From Micromonosporaceae bacterium KJ-029 (GTDB lineage Bacteria; Actinomycetota; Actinomycetes; Mycobacteriales; Micromonosporaceae), in contig BIFP01000002.1 in assembly GCA_005402585.1 (NCBI GenBank), positions 228,083-292,082 on the forward strand: a stretch of DNA of 64,000 bases, read 5' to 3'. The notes under the pieces are model-generated. The model saw only the letters and a list, made by a program, of their open reading frames with translations, did no database searches and had not been told where the DNA came from. Shown here one piece after another: positions 1-8,639 of the stretch. A program made the position numbers and the translations under genes. How positions within the stretch are numbered: the first letter of the stretch is position 1; the number at the start of each line of letters is the position of its first letter.

Positions 1-384
1 TCACTTGAGGGTGACCTTGGCGCCCTCGCCCTCGAGCTTGGCCTTGGCCTTCTCGGCGGTCTCCTTGTTGACCTTCTCCAGGACCGGCTTCGGCGCGGCC
101 TCGACCAGGTCCTTGGCCTCCTTGAGGCCCAGGCCGGTCAGCTCACGCACGACCTTGATGACCTGGATCTTCTTGCCACCGTCGGCGTCGAGAACGACGT
201 CGAACTCGTCCTTCTCCGGCTCGGCCTCGGCGGCAGCGGCGGCCGGGGCACCCGCAGCCACGGCGACCGGGGCGGCGGCGGTGACCTCGAAGGTCTCCTC
301 GAACTGCTTCACGAACTCGGAGAGCTCGATCAGCGTCATCTCCTTGAACGCGTCGAGCAGCTCGTCGGTGCTGAGCTTCGCCAT
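1..384 (-). CDS. rplL: 50S ribosomal protein L7/L12
   Basis: This 127-residue protein forms the flexible L12 stalk, which recruits translation GTPases to the ribosome. The N-terminal dimerisation helix ([20 protein letters not shown]) leads into an Ala/Pro hinge at residues 36-55. The C-terminal domain carries the family signature [15 protein letters not shown] near residue 85. The length is normal for actinobacteria. The start codon is ATG at 384, preceded by an AGGA ribosome site. It lies 55 bp downstream of rplJ on the same strand, so the two are almost certainly co-transcribed and both controlled by the L10 leader upstream of rplJ. Confidence 0.98.
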   Translation of the reverse strand: MAKLSTDELLDAFKEMTLIELSEFVKQFEETFEVTAAAPVAVAAGAPAAAAAEAEPEKDEFDVVLDADGGKKIQVIKVVRELTGLGLKEAKDLVEAAPKPVLEKVNKETAEKAKAKLEGEGAKVTLK

Positions 385-439
385 ATCTGGCGTCCTTTCC
401 TGAATGGTTTACCTAAGAACGTGGGTGCGCCTCGGGGCC

Positions 440-985
440 TCAGGCCGCCTCGGCGCCCTCCTTCTCGCGCTTGTCCTGCAGGGCGGCCGCCAGGCGGGCG
501 GTCTTCGACAGCGGGGCCTGGAACAGGGCCGCGGCCTTGCTCAGGTTGCCCTTCATCGCACCGGCCAGCTTGGCCAGCAGCACCTCGCGGGACTCCAGGT
601 CGGCGAGCTTCGTGACCTCGGCCGCGGAAATGGCCTTGCCCTCGAAGACGCCGCCCTTGATGACGAGCTTCGGGTTGGCCTTCGCGAAGTCGCGAAGCCC
701 CTTCGCCGCCTCGACGACGTCGCCCGAAACGAAAGTCAGCGCGGTAGGACCGGTGAACAGCTCGTCGAGGCCGGAGATGCCCGCGTCCACCGCAGCACGC
801 TTGGCCAGCGTGTTCTTGGCGACCGTGTAGCTGGTCTCCTTGCCGAGCGAGCGCCGCAGCTGGGTGAGCTGGGAAACCGTCAGACCGCGGTACTCGGTCA
901 GCACGGTGGCACCAGCGGCGCGGAAGCTCTCGGTCAGCTCGGCGACGGCCGTGGCCTTGTCGGCCCGGATCGGCTTGTCCGCCAT
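440..985 (-). CDS. rplJ: 50S ribosomal protein L10
   Basis: L10 anchors the L7/L12 dimers to 23S rRNA at the stalk base. The 181-residue product has the typical N-terminus ([20 protein letters not shown]), the RNA-binding segment with [16 protein letters not shown] and the KNTLAKRA motif, and a C-terminal helix ending in an Ala-rich tail for L12 binding. In bacteria the L10-(L12)n complex binds its own mRNA leader to limit rplJL expression. A matching leader and attenuator hairpin lie directly upstream. The start at 985 is preceded by a GAGAGGAGGGA purine-rich ribosome site. Confidence 0.98.
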   Translation of the reverse strand: MADKPIRADKATAVAELTESFRAAGATVLTEYRGLTVSQLTQLRRSLGKETSYTVAKNTLAKRAAVDAGISGLDELFTGPTALTFVSGDVVEAAKGLRDFAKANPKLVIKGGVFEGKAISAAEVTKLADLESREVLLAKLAGAMKGNLSKAAALFQAPLSKTARLAAALQDKREKEGAEAA

Positions 986-1060
986 GTCCCTCCTCTCTCG
1001 TTACTCGAGGCTGGTCACCGTCGCAGGCGAGCGCCTGTGACGGGAGCGGAGGCATCGCGG

Positions 1061-1094
1061 CAACAGAAAAGCCCCGGCGCAGGGCGCACGGGGC
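1061..1094 (-). terminator. Hairpin plus U-run in the rplJL leader (attenuator candidate)
   Basis: On the minus strand, GCCCCG (1094-1089) and CGGGGC (1076-1071) form a 6-bp stem that may extend inward. It is followed directly by TTTTCTGTTG. This is an intrinsic-terminator shape lying between the L10 leader and rplJ, so transcriptional attenuation is a reasonable reading. Confidence 0.55.
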
Positions 1095-1235
1095 GAGGCC
1101 GGCGAGAATCACCACGGTCGGCGGACCGCAGGACGCTGCCAAGTTTCGCTTGCCGCCCTACGCGGGTCGCCCGTCTTCGCGGGACCTTCGACCGTGCCGG
1201 GGCACGGTGACCAGCGGTCTCTGGGTGGAACTTCG
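1061..1235 (-). promoter_or_regulatory. L10 autoregulatory leader of rplJL
   Basis: The transcript upstream of rplJ is rich in paired segments. It contains the stretch CCAGAGACCGCTGGTCACC, then a GTGCCGGGGCACGG-type hairpin region and CGAAGGTCCCGCGAAGACGG. It ends in a terminator-like hairpin about 75 nt before the rplJ start. The position and these segments fit the ribosomal protein L10 leader family, to which L10-L12 binds. The boundaries are approximate because they were judged by eye. Confidence 0.7.
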
Positions 1236-1241
1236 CCGCCA

Positions 1242-1271
1242 AGGCTACGCGACACCCGGGGTAACCACCAA
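1242..1271 (-). promoter_or_regulatory. Candidate sigma-70-type promoter for rplJL
   Basis: On the minus strand TTGGTG (1271-1266) and TAGCCT (1247-1242) are separated by 18 bp. Transcription would start just before the L10 leader. The hexamers match the consensus only partly (TTGACA, TAnnnT), and the assignment rests on position. Confidence 0.4.
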
Positions 1272-1471
1272 ATCGCCCCGGAGTGCGCCCGCTCACCCGG
1301 TCGGCCGTCAGGCGCGCCGGCGGCAGGCCCAGGTGCCCGGGTGTACCCAGCCAGCGCGGGTCACCGGGCCACCTCGGACGGCGGCCCGGTCCCCGGCCAC
1401 GTGGCCGCAACCCCACCTCCACCACCGCGAGCGCCGCCTCAGCCACATACCGCGAGCACACCGGACAGACG

Positions 1472-1506
1472 GAAGGGGCCCCGCCACCGGGTGGCGGGGC
1501 CCCTTC
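1472..1506 (-). terminator. Terminator downstream of rplA
   Basis: A perfect 16-bp inverted repeat (1472-1487 with 1491-1506, three-base loop) lies 11 bp after the rplA stop codon. There is no strong U-run after the stem. It separates rplKA from the rplJL promoter, leader and genes. Confidence 0.75.
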
Positions 1507-1517
1507 ACGGGTCGTGC

Positions 1518-2234
1518 TCAGCCCTCGGCCGAACCCTCCGAAAGGTTCTTCACCAGGTTCGGGTCGACCGGAACGCCCGGGCCCATGGTGGTGGTGAGGG
1601 TGACCTTCTTGAGGTACTTGCCCTTCGCCGCGGACGGCTTGGCCCGCAGCACCTCGTCGAGGACGGCCGCGTAGTTGTCCACCAGCTGGGCCTCCGTGAA
1701 CGAGGCCTTGCCGATGATCAGGTGCAGGTTCGAGTGCTTGTCCACCCGGAAGGTGATCTTTCCACCCTTGATGTCGGAGACCGCCTTGGCGACATCCATG
1801 GTCACCGTGCCGGTCTTCGGGTTCGGCATGAGACCGCGCGGGCCCAGGATCCGCGCGATCCGGCCGATCTTGGCCATCTGGTCCGGCGTGGCGATCGCCG
1901 CGTCGAAGTCCAGCCAACCGCCCTGGATCCGGGCGACCAGCTCGTCGGTGCCCACCTCGTCCGCACCAGCGGCGACGGCCTCCTCGGCCTTCGCGCCGGC
2001 GGCGAAGACGATCACGCGGGCGGTCTTACCGGTGCCGTGCGGCAGGTTGACCGTGCCACGGACCATCTGGTCCGCCTTGCGGGGGTCGACGCCGAGGCGC
2101 ATCGCGACCTCGACCGTGGCGTCGAACTTGACGGAGGTGCTCCCCTTGGCCAGCTTGACGGCCTCGGCGGGGGTGTAGAGCTTGGACCGGTCGATGGCCT
2201 CGGCGGCCTTGCGGTAGCTCTTGCTGCGCTGCAT
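1518..2234 (-). CDS. rplA: 50S ribosomal protein L1
   Basis: L1 forms the mobile L1 stalk near the ribosomal E site. The 238-residue product starts [20 protein letters not shown] and contains the two-domain L1 fold. The conserved [18 protein letters not shown] segment lies near residue 128 and [16 protein letters not shown] near residue 179. It follows rplK by 82 bp on the same strand, the universal rplK-rplA order, and a strong hairpin follows its stop. L1 represses its own operon in many bacteria, but no L1-binding mimic was identified here by eye. Confidence 0.98.
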   Translation of the reverse strand: MQRSKSYRKAAEAIDRSKLYTPAEAVKLAKGSTSVKFDATVEVAMRLGVDPRKADQMVRGTVNLPHGTGKTARVIVFAAGAKAEEAVAAGADEVGTDELVARIQGGWLDFDAAIATPDQMAKIGRIARILGPRGLMPNPKTGTVTMDVAKAVSDIKGGKITFRVDKHSNLHLIIGKASFTEAQLVDNYAAVLDEVLRAKPSAAKGKYLKKVTLTTTMGPGVPVDPNLVKNLSEGSAEG

Positions 2235-2316
2235 TTCTGTCTACTCCTGTGGTTTCTGGCGGGCCGCGGTACTCGCGCGCCCTCCCACGATCCGTACGGG
2301 TCGGCTGTGGCCGAGG

Positions 2317-2748
2317 TCAGTCGGTGACGTTCAGGCCCATCGACCGGGCGGTGCCGGCGATGATCTTCTCAGCCTGGTCGAGGTCGTTGGCGTTGAGGTC
2401 GGCCATCTTCTTCTCGGCGATCTCCCGCAGCTGGGCACGGGTCACCGAGCCGACCTTCTGGGTGTGCGGGACGCCCGAGCCCTTCTGCACACCGGCAGCC
2501 TTGATCAGCAGCCGGGCGGCGGGCGGGGTCTTCAGCACGAAGGTGAAGGAGCGGTCCTCGTACACGCTGATCTCGGCGGGGACGATGTCGCCCCGCTGCG
2601 ACTCGGTCTGCGCGTTGTACGACTTGCAGAACTCCATGATGTTCACGCCGTGCTGGCCGAGCGCGGGGCCGACCGGCGGCGCCGGGGTGGCCTGGCCCGC
2701 CGGCAGCTGAAGCGTGAACGTCTTGACGAGCTTCTTCTTCGGAGGCAT
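2317..2748 (-). CDS. rplK: 50S ribosomal protein L11
   Basis: L11 binds the GTPase-associated centre of 23S rRNA, the thiostrepton site. The start is placed at ATG 2748 because the product then begins [20 protein letters not shown], the normal actinobacterial N-terminus, and an AGGAAGAG ribosome site precedes it. The open frame runs 42 codons further upstream without homology to L11. At 143 residues it has the normal length. [18 protein letters not shown] and the C-terminal [12 protein letters not shown] motif are both visible. Confidence 0.98.
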   Translation of the reverse strand: MPPKKKLVKTFTLQLPAGQATPAPPVGPALGQHGVNIMEFCKSYNAQTESQRGDIVPAEISVYEDRSFTFVLKTPPAARLLIKAAGVQKGSGVPHTQKVGSVTRAQLREIAEKKMADLNANDLDQAEKIIAGTARSMGLNVTD

Positions 2749-2903
2749 GTCTCTTCCTGGGGCTTGGAACTGGGAACGGTTCGCACCGACGCCGCCGTCG
2801 GGGCGCGCACGGTCAGCGCGGATACGGCGGCGGCGACGTTCTAGGGTAGCGCAGCCCTGGTTCCGTCCGCCCACGGAGGTCGGCCGGACGGACTAACCGG
2901 ACA

Positions 2904-2929
2904 GGCGGCGGCGGATTCCCGCCGCCGCC
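2904..2929 (-). terminator. GC-rich hairpin after nusG
   Basis: A perfect 11-bp stem (2904-2914 with 2919-2929) with an ATTC-type tetraloop lies 14 bp after the nusG stop codon. It sits between nusG and rplK. The U-run is missing, as is common for actinobacterial terminators. Confidence 0.6.
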
Positions 2930-2942
2930 GACGGTCGGCGGA

Positions 2943-3665
2943 TCAGATCTTGGCGACCTGGTTGAAGTTCAGCTCCACCGGCGTCTCGCGACCGAAGATC
3001 GACACCAGCACCTTGAGCTTCTGCTGGTCGGCGTTGATCTCACTGATCGTGGCCGGCAGCGAGGCGAAGGCTCCGTCGGTGACGGTGACCGAGTCGCCGA
3101 CCTCGAAGTCGAGGACCTTGATCTCGGGCTTGGCCTTCTTCTGCTCGGTCTCGACGGCCGGCGCCAGCCACTTCAGCACCTCGTCGAGGCTCAGCGGCGC
3201 CGGGCGGTCGGCCCGGTCCGTCGCGCCGACGAAGCCGGTGACCCCCGGCGTGTTGCGGACGCAGGAGTAGGACTCGGCGGTCAGCTCCATCCGGACCAGG
3301 ATGTACCCCGGGAAGACCTTGGCCTGCACCTGGGAACGCTTGCCGTTCTTGACCTCGACCTCTTCCCGGGTCGGCACCTCGACCTGGTAGATGTAGTCCT
3401 CCATGTCGAGGGACGTGATCCGGGTCTCGAGGTTGGTCTTGACCTTGTTCTCGTAGCCGGCGTACGAGTGCACCACGTACCAGTCACCCGGCGCGTAGCG
3501 CAGCTTCTGCCGCAGCTCCGCGACCGGGTCGAAGTCCTCGTCGGGCGCGGGCTCCGTCATGGCGAACTCCGGCTCGCTGGCGGCCTCGACCGACTCGTCG
3601 CCAGCCGCCGTCGCCACCGTGGACTGCTCGTCCGGGGTCTCGGCGGTCTCGTCGTACTCAGGCAC
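2943..3665 (-). CDS. nusG: Transcription termination/antitermination factor NusG
   Basis: NusG binds RNA polymerase and links it to the leading ribosome or to Rho. The first ~60 residues are acidic and low in complexity, an extension usual in actinobacteria. The NGN domain begins at [19 protein letters not shown] and contains [10 protein letters not shown]. The C-terminal KOW domain includes [20 protein letters not shown] and ends FNQVAKI. The protein has 240 residues and is co-directional with secE, 38 bp upstream, giving the universal secE-nusG-rplK order. Confidence 0.98.
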   Translation of the reverse strand: MPEYDETAETPDEQSTVATAAGDESVEAASEPEFAMTEPAPDEDFDPVAELRQKLRYAPGDWYVVHSYAGYENKVKTNLETRITSLDMEDYIYQVEVPTREEVEVKNGKRSQVQAKVFPGYILVRMELTAESYSCVRNTPGVTGFVGATDRADRPAPLSLDEVLKWLAPAVETEQKKAKPEIKVLDFEVGDSVTVTDGAFASLPATISEINADQQKLKVLVSIFGRETPVELNFNQVAKI

Positions 3666-3703
3666 GCTCGCTCACTTCCGTCACTATCGGCACAGTCAGC
3701 CGG

Positions 3704-4099
3704 TCAGCTGGGGTTGCCGAAGACCCACAGCACGCCCTTGGCGAAGGCGAAGTCGAGGACGGCCACGATCGTCAGCATCACCGCGACGAACGCGATCACC
3801 ACGGCCGTGTAGGTCAGCAGCTCCTTGCGGGTCGGCCAGATGACCTTACGCAGTTCGGCCACTACCTCGCGGACGAAACGCGCGATGCGGCCGAACAGGC
3901 CCACCTTCTCGGCGTCGGTACGCGTCTTCGACCGGCTGTCGGCGGAATCCGCCTTCGCCCGCGAACGGGTAGCGGTGCCGCCCCGGCTGACCGGCTCCTC
4001 GTCCGCGTCGGTGGCGTCGTCGGCGCCGTCGTTGACGACCTCGTCGTCGTTCAGGCGCTCGTCGTCGGCGTCCTCGCCGCGCCGCTTGTTGTCGGCCAC
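3704..4099 (-). CDS. secE: Preprotein translocase subunit SecE
   Basis: SecE clamps SecY in the Sec translocon. The C-terminal third carries the family signature (VREVVAELRKVIWPTRKELL) and a single membrane helix (TYTAVVIAFVAVMLTIVAVL). The N-terminal ~70 residues are charged and disordered, a common actinobacterial extension. I chose GTG 4099, giving 131 residues, because GGAGGG stands five bases upstream. An in-frame ATG at 4132 lacks such a site. It forms a unit with nusG and lies just downstream of tRNA-Trp. Confidence 0.95.
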   Translation of the reverse strand: MADNKRRGEDADDERLNDDEVVNDGADDATDADEEPVSRGGTATRSRAKADSADSRSKTRTDAEKVGLFGRIARFVREVVAELRKVIWPTRKELLTYTAVVIAFVAVMLTIVAVLDFAFAKGVLWVFGNPS

Positions 4100-4310
4100 T
4101 TCGCCCTCCGTCGCGGGATGTCGGTGTCGCACGCGGTGGGCGTGCGCGGCGCTTGGTCACGCCGGCCGGACCAACCGTCCCGGGACGGGCCGCGGCCGGC
4201 GGATCAGCCGGAAGGCCCGATGCCTCGGGACCTCCCCGCCGATGCCACCACCACGGGCCGGACGCCACCTTGACGGCGGCGCGACCCACGGAACGGTCAG
4301 GCCTGAGGCG

Positions 4311-4383
<73 letters not shown>

Positions 4384-4509
4384 GTGCGGCAACGCTCACC
4401 CCACCCGGTCACACGACCAGGCAGGGGTCACTTGCCCCACGGCGGACCAGTGTACGGGTACCGACCCGACTTTCCCAACCGGTCCACCCATCGCATTACG
4501 AGACGCCGG

Positions 4510-4902
4510 TCAGATCGCCGTCCGCACGGTGGCCCGCGCCTGCGAGAGCACCTTTTCGCCGAGGCAGGTTGCGGTGACGTCGAGCCTGGTCAGGCCGTCC
4601 TCGGTCACCTCGCGGACCACCGCGGTCACCACGATCTCGGTGCCCTCGTCGTCGTCGGGTACGACCACCGGGCGGGTGAACCGGACGCCGTAGTCGACCA
4701 CCGCGTCGGGCGCGCCGGCCCAGGTGGTGACCGCCCGGCCGACCAGTGCCATGGTGAACATGCCGTGGGCGATCACCCCGGGCAGGCCGACCTTCGTGGC
4801 GGTCCGGTCGCTCCAGTGGATCGGGTTGAAATCGCCCGAGGCGCCGGCATAGCGGACCAGGTCCGCCCGGGTCACCCGGAACGTCTGGGTGGGCAGTTCC
4901 AC
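4510..4902 (-). CDS. MaoC-like hydroxyacyl dehydratase, HadB-like subunit
   Basis: This 130-residue single hot-dog domain has the MaoC hydratase signature. The catalytic pair is in YAGASGDFNPIHWSD (Asp and His near residues 24 and 29), followed by LPGVIAHGMFTMALVGRAV. Such proteins hydrate or dehydrate 3-hydroxyacyl thioesters, and in mycobacteria the HadB counterpart supplies catalysis to FAS-II. It starts one base after the end of the HadA-like gene, so a heterodimer is likely. Mycolate synthesis is not expected in this kind of organism, so the natural substrate is uncertain. Confidence 0.85.
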   Translation of the reverse strand: MELPTQTFRVTRADLVRYAGASGDFNPIHWSDRTATKVGLPGVIAHGMFTMALVGRAVTTWAGAPDAVVDYGVRFTRPVVVPDDDEGTEIVVTAVVREVTEDGLTRLDVTATCLGEKVLSQARATVRTAI

Positions 4903-4903
4903 G

Positions 4904-5350
4904 TCACGCCTCCCCGCGTACGACCAGCTTGGACCAGACCGCGACCACCTGTTCGCCGGCGGTGGTGCGGACGTCGGTCCGGGTGGTCAGGAACTCGTGG
5001 CCGCCGCGGCTGGTGATGTCCTCGACGGTGTTGACACAGACCAGCTCGTCACCGGCGACCACCGGCCGGGTGTACGCGAACCGCTGGTCGCCGTGGACGA
5101 CCCGGGTGTAGTCGATACCGAGGGCCGGATCCTCGATCAGCTGACGACTCGCGGCCATGGTGAGCACCATGGGGAAGGTCGGCGGCGCGACCACGTCCGA
5201 GTGGCCCAGCGAGCGGGCGGCCTCCGGATCGTGGTAAGCGGGATCGGTGGCGCCGATCGCCGTCGCGAACTCACGGATCTTCTCGCGGCCCACCTGATAG
5301 GGGGCGGTCGGCGGATAGCTCCGGCCGACGAAGGAGTGGTCCAGGGACAT
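4904..5350 (-). CDS. MaoC-like dehydratase N-terminal-type protein, HadA-like subunit
   Basis: This 148-residue hot-dog protein has FVGRSYPPTAPYQVGREKIR at the N-terminus and the segment AIGATDPAYHDPEAA. It lacks the full Asp/His catalytic arrangement of its partner and resembles the substrate-stabilising HadA-type subunit. It overlaps the conserved block rpmG-hadA-hadB-tRNA-Trp-secE-nusG, which as I recall is shared across actinobacteria. Start ATG 5350 follows a weak AGG site. Confidence 0.85.
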   Translation of the reverse strand: MSLDHSFVGRSYPPTAPYQVGREKIREFATAIGATDPAYHDPEAARSLGHSDVVAPPTFPMVLTMAASRQLIEDPALGIDYTRVVHGDQRFAYTRPVVAGDELVCVNTVEDITSRGGHEFLTTRTDVRTTAGEQVVAVWSKLVVRGEA

Positions 5351-5479
5351 GCCGCGAACCTACACGCAGAACGACGAACGCCGGCCCGCGCGGTCGGCCA
5401 CGGCCCGGAGGCCGCGCCGTCCGCAGGGACCGGCGATTGTCGTACGTGCGGAGCCCGGGCCGATCGGCCCGGACAGGGT

Positions 5480-5647
5480 TCAGCGCGTCTCGCGGTGAAC
5501 GGTGTGCCGCCCGTCCCGGGGGCAGAACTTCTTCAGCTCGATGCGGTCCGGGTCGTTGCGGCGGTTCTTGCGCGTGATGTAGTTGCGCTCCTTGCACTCC
5601 ACACACGCCAAAGTGATCTTCGGCCGGACATCGGTCGCCTTCGCCAC
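5480..5647 (-). CDS. rpmG: 50S ribosomal protein L33
   Basis: This 55-residue ribosomal protein reads from GTG 5647 and starts [19 protein letters not shown]. The middle [15 protein letters not shown] and the ending HRETR are classic L33. A first CxxC (CVEC) is intact. The second zinc knuckle reads CPRD instead of CPxC, so only three of the four expected cysteines remain. Many bacteria carry two L33 versions differing in zinc binding. This copy seems intermediate. It is the first gene of the run leading into the two dehydratases. Confidence 0.95.
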   Translation of the reverse strand: MAKATDVRPKITLACVECKERNYITRKNRRNDPDRIELKKFCPRDGRHTVHRETR

Positions 5648-5779
5648 GGCGGAGTGCCTTCCTCGCTAACGGATACAACTACGGCGCTACAGCCTACGCG
5701 CTGCTTGCGCACACACGCAAAGGCGGGCGCCTGTGGCGCCCGTCTCACCCACCACCAGGTGCACCCCGGCAGCCGAGAG

Positions 5780-5852
5780 TAGCGGTGGCCGGACTTGAAC
5801 CGGCGACACAGCGATTATGAGCCGCTTGCTCTGCCATCTGAGCTACACCGCC
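5780..5852 (-). tRNA. tRNA-Met (CAT anticodon, elongator)
   Basis: The minus-strand cloverleaf has acceptor arms GGCGGTG and CACCGCT, with a G-U first pair. The anticodon loop is CTCATAA and the T-arm GGTTCAAGTCC. The 1-72 position is a wobble pair, not the C-A mismatch of initiators, and no run of three anticodon-stem G-C pairs marks it as initiator, so the elongator form is favoured. Confidence 0.93.
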
Positions 5853-5877
5853 GCGGTGGGCCCAGCCGGACCCTCTG

Positions 5878-5950
5878 AGCCCCCTTACGGAATCGAACCG
5901 TAGACCTTCTCCTTACCATGGAGACGCTCTGCCGACTGAGCTAAGGGGGC
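5878..5950 (-). tRNA. tRNA-Thr (GGT anticodon)
   Basis: The minus-strand cloverleaf has a perfect seven-bp acceptor stem (GCCCCCT with AGGGGGC). The anticodon arm TCTCC-ATGGTAA-GGAGA gives GGT, and the T-arm is GGTTCGATTCC. The discriminator is T. It lies 25 bp from tRNA-Met and is probably part of one transcript. Confidence 0.96.
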
Positions 5951-6042
5951 CTGCGCGATCACTCGGTGGCCGCGCAGAGGTAAGACTACACGGCCCGGTC
6001 GTGCTCGTGAAATCGGATCCCCCGCCACGACGTACGCCCAGC

Positions 6043-8592
6043 TCAGGGAACTACCCGCAGCCGCGGCAGCTCACTTTCGGAGATCGACTCCGGGTCGAGC
6101 TGGGCGCCGAACCACGCCTCCAGCCGCTCGTACGGCAGCGGTCGGCTGAACAGGAAGCCCTGGCCGATCTCGCAGCCGATGTCCTGCAGCAGTTCCAGGG
6201 TCAGCTCGCTCTCGACGCCCTCGGCGACCACCGTCAGACCGAACTGCTGGGAGAGAGTGACCACGGCGTTGACGATCGCCAGATCCCCCGGGTCGGTCGC
6301 CATTCCCTGCACGAAGGAGTGGTCGACCTTCACCTCGTGCACCGGCAGCCGGCGCAGGTGGGCCAGCGAGGACCTGCCGGTGCCGAAGTCGTCCACCGAC
6401 AGGCGTACCCCGAGGTCGCGCAGGCGGCGCAGGGTCGGGATCGGCCGCTCGGTGCCGTCCAGCACCCCGGCCTCCGTGATCTCCAGCGTCAGCAGCTGCG
6501 CCGGGACGCCGTACTCGTCCAGCAGGTCGCGTACCCGCTCCGGGAAGTGCTGGTCGGTGAGCGTACGCGCGGAGAGGTTGACCGCGACGGCGAGTGCCTG
6601 GCCGCCGTGCCCCCAGTCCCGGCTGTGCCGCAGCCCCTCCCGGAGCACGAACTCGGTGAGCCGGCCGAGCTGGCCGGTGTGCTCGGCCACCGCGACGAAG
6701 TCCTCCGGCGCGACCGTGCCGTGCGTCGGGTGCTCCCAGCGGGCCAGGCACTCCACCCCGACCAGCCGGCGGTCCCGGAGGGTCACCTTGGGCTGGTAGT
6801 AGATCTCCAGTTCCCCGTTGTCGAGCGCGGTGCGCAGATCGCCGGCGAGCCCGAGCCGGCGCAGCGATCGCGATTCCAGCGCCGGGCTGTACAACTGGAC
6901 GCTTCCCGGCACCGATTTCGCCGAGTTCGCCGCCACGTCCACCCGTTGCAGCAGGGTGGCCGGGTCGCTGCCGTGATCCGGATGCAGGACGACCCCGACG
7001 GCGGTGTCCACGTCCAGCGTGAGGGCGTCGAAGACCATCTCGTCCCGGATCTGCTCCCGCAGTTGGCCGGCGAGTTCCACCGCCGCCTCGGCGTTCTCCA
7101 GTCGCAGGGTCACCAGGAACTCGTCCCCGCCGACCCGGCCCACCAGCGCGGCCGACGGTATGCAGCCCCGTAGTCGGTCGGCGACCTCCACCAGCACCTT
7201 GTCCCCTGCCGCGTGCCCGAGGGACTCGTTGACCTGGCGCAGCCCGTCGACGTCGAAGAGGAGCAGCGCGACCACCTCGCCCGGGGCGCGGATCCGGACC
7301 GCCTCGGTCAACGCGCCGAGAATCCGGCGGCGGTTCGGCAGTTTGGTCAGCCCGTCGTGGTACGCGTCGTGTCGCAGCCGGTCGACCAGCCGGGAGTTCT
7401 CCAGCGCCACCCCGGCGTGTGCGGCGACCGTTTCGAAAACGGGGATGTCCGCGGCACGGAAGAAGTTGGTGTCACCGAGCCGGTTGGCGACCTCCAGCGT
7501 GCCGATGACCGCCTTGCCCGAGCGCAGCGGCACCACGATCACGTCCTTGACCACCGCACGGTCAAGCGCCTCGCGCAGCCGCGGATCGCCACCGAGCCGG
7601 TCGCTCACCGCCACCGTCTCCTGCCGGGCAACCGCCTCGTCGCGCAGCACAGCCGGGCCGAGCGCGGAATCCAACAGCCCCGGTTTGCCCTCCTGGGCGG
7701 TCAGCAGCACCTCCGGATGTCGCCCCTGGGCGGGCAACCAGAGGGTGGCGGACTCCGCCTGCATGAGACTTCGGATCCGGACCAGCAGGGCGTCGATGAG
7801 GTTCCCGTCCGGCCCGCTCTCGGTGATCGCCTTGGTGAGTTCGTACATCTCCGAGAGGGTGCGGTGCTGCCGGAGGAACTGCGCGTACGAGCTGTAGACC
7901 AGGGCGAACGCCAAGGCCAGCCCGGCGAAGATCAGGATGGTCCACGGTGTGCTGTCCAACGCGATGATGATCAGCAGGCCGATGGACAGGTTGATCGCGA
8001 CCCCGAGCAGCATGGGTGGGGCGGCGGCCCGGATGAGTTCCCGCCCGGCCTGCCAGCCCTGCACCACGGTGAAGACCCCGACCATGGCGGCGACCTGGAC
8101 CATGGTGTGGGTGCCGATGGCGGCGAGAAGGACGGCCCAGGTAGTCGGTCCGACGCCGATGTCGACGCCGACGCCACGGGACGGCAGCAGCAGGGTGTAC
8201 ACCACCGTCGCCAGGGAGGTCGCCGCCGCCGCGCCGGCCACGTTGAACCAGAGCTTCACCGGCAGCAGCTTGCGCCGCATCTGAATGACGAGGGAGGCCA
8301 CGGTGTACGCCAGCACCACCGACAACGGTGGGAGCACGAACAACGCGACAACGAGCGGGATCTCGGTAGGGAAGACCAGGAACGCCTGCCGTCGGATCAC
8401 GACGTTGATGGTCGGAATGGCGGCGACGACCATCGCCACGGTGAGCAGCAGGGTGACCGGCAGATTTCCCAGGGCAGGTGTGACCGTCAGCCCGAGCAGC
8501 AGGCAGACGATCACCGCGCACAGCGCCAACGGCCCGGTGATGAGCCAGGCGTGTTCGGTCCGCCGAGGAGCGGAACGCGGACGCGACGTCAT
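6043..8592 (-). CDS. Membrane-anchored GGDEF-EAL cyclic-di-GMP protein
   Basis: This 849-residue protein probably makes and/or breaks cyclic di-GMP. Residues ~15-235 contain about eight hydrophobic segments, forming a membrane sensor module. A GAF-like region follows at ~255-395. The GGDEF domain (~405-575) has an intact GRVGGDEF motif near residue 487 and no RxxD inhibitory site five residues before it. The EAL domain (~590-840) reads ECL in GVECLARWEHP and keeps DDFGTG, VKVDHSFV and AEGVES, so phosphodiesterase activity is plausible. A small secreted-peptide gene ends 47 bp upstream on the same strand. Confidence 0.93.
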   Translation of the reverse strand: MTSRPRSAPRRTEHAWLITGPLALCAVIVCLLLGLTVTPALGNLPVTLLLTVAMVVAAIPTINVVIRRQAFLVFPTEIPLVVALFVLPPLSVVLAYTVASLVIQMRRKLLPVKLWFNVAGAAAATSLATVVYTLLLPSRGVGVDIGVGPTTWAVLLAAIGTHTMVQVAAMVGVFTVVQGWQAGRELIRAAAPPMLLGVAINLSIGLLIIIALDSTPWTILIFAGLALAFALVYSSYAQFLRQHRTLSEMYELTKAITESGPDGNLIDALLVRIRSLMQAESATLWLPAQGRHPEVLLTAQEGKPGLLDSALGPAVLRDEAVARQETVAVSDRLGGDPRLREALDRAVVKDVIVVPLRSGKAVIGTLEVANRLGDTNFFRAADIPVFETVAAHAGVALENSRLVDRLRHDAYHDGLTKLPNRRRILGALTEAVRIRAPGEVVALLLFDVDGLRQVNESLGHAAGDKVLVEVADRLRGCIPSAALVGRVGGDEFLVTLRLENAEAAVELAGQLREQIRDEMVFDALTLDVDTAVGVVLHPDHGSDPATLLQRVDVAANSAKSVPGSVQLYSPALESRSLRRLGLAGDLRTALDNGELEIYYQPKVTLRDRRLVGVECLARWEHPTHGTVAPEDFVAVAEHTGQLGRLTEFVLREGLRHSRDWGHGGQALAVAVNLSARTLTDQHFPERVRDLLDEYGVPAQLLTLEITEAGVLDGTERPIPTLRRLRDLGVRLSVDDFGTGRSSLAHLRRLPVHEVKVDHSFVQGMATDPGDLAIVNAVVTLSQQFGLTVVAEGVESELTLELLQDIGCEIGQGFLFSRPLPYERLEAWFGAQLDPESISESELPRLRVVP

Positions 8593-8639
8593 GGCTCCCC
8601 TCGTCGGTTCAGCGGGGCCGAGCGGGGGGCGGTCGCCCG

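Noticed and set aside
5780..5852. tRNA-Met as the initiator tRNA
   Set aside because: The first acceptor pair is G-U, not the C-A mismatch of bacterial initiators, and the anticodon stem lacks the three G-C pairs.
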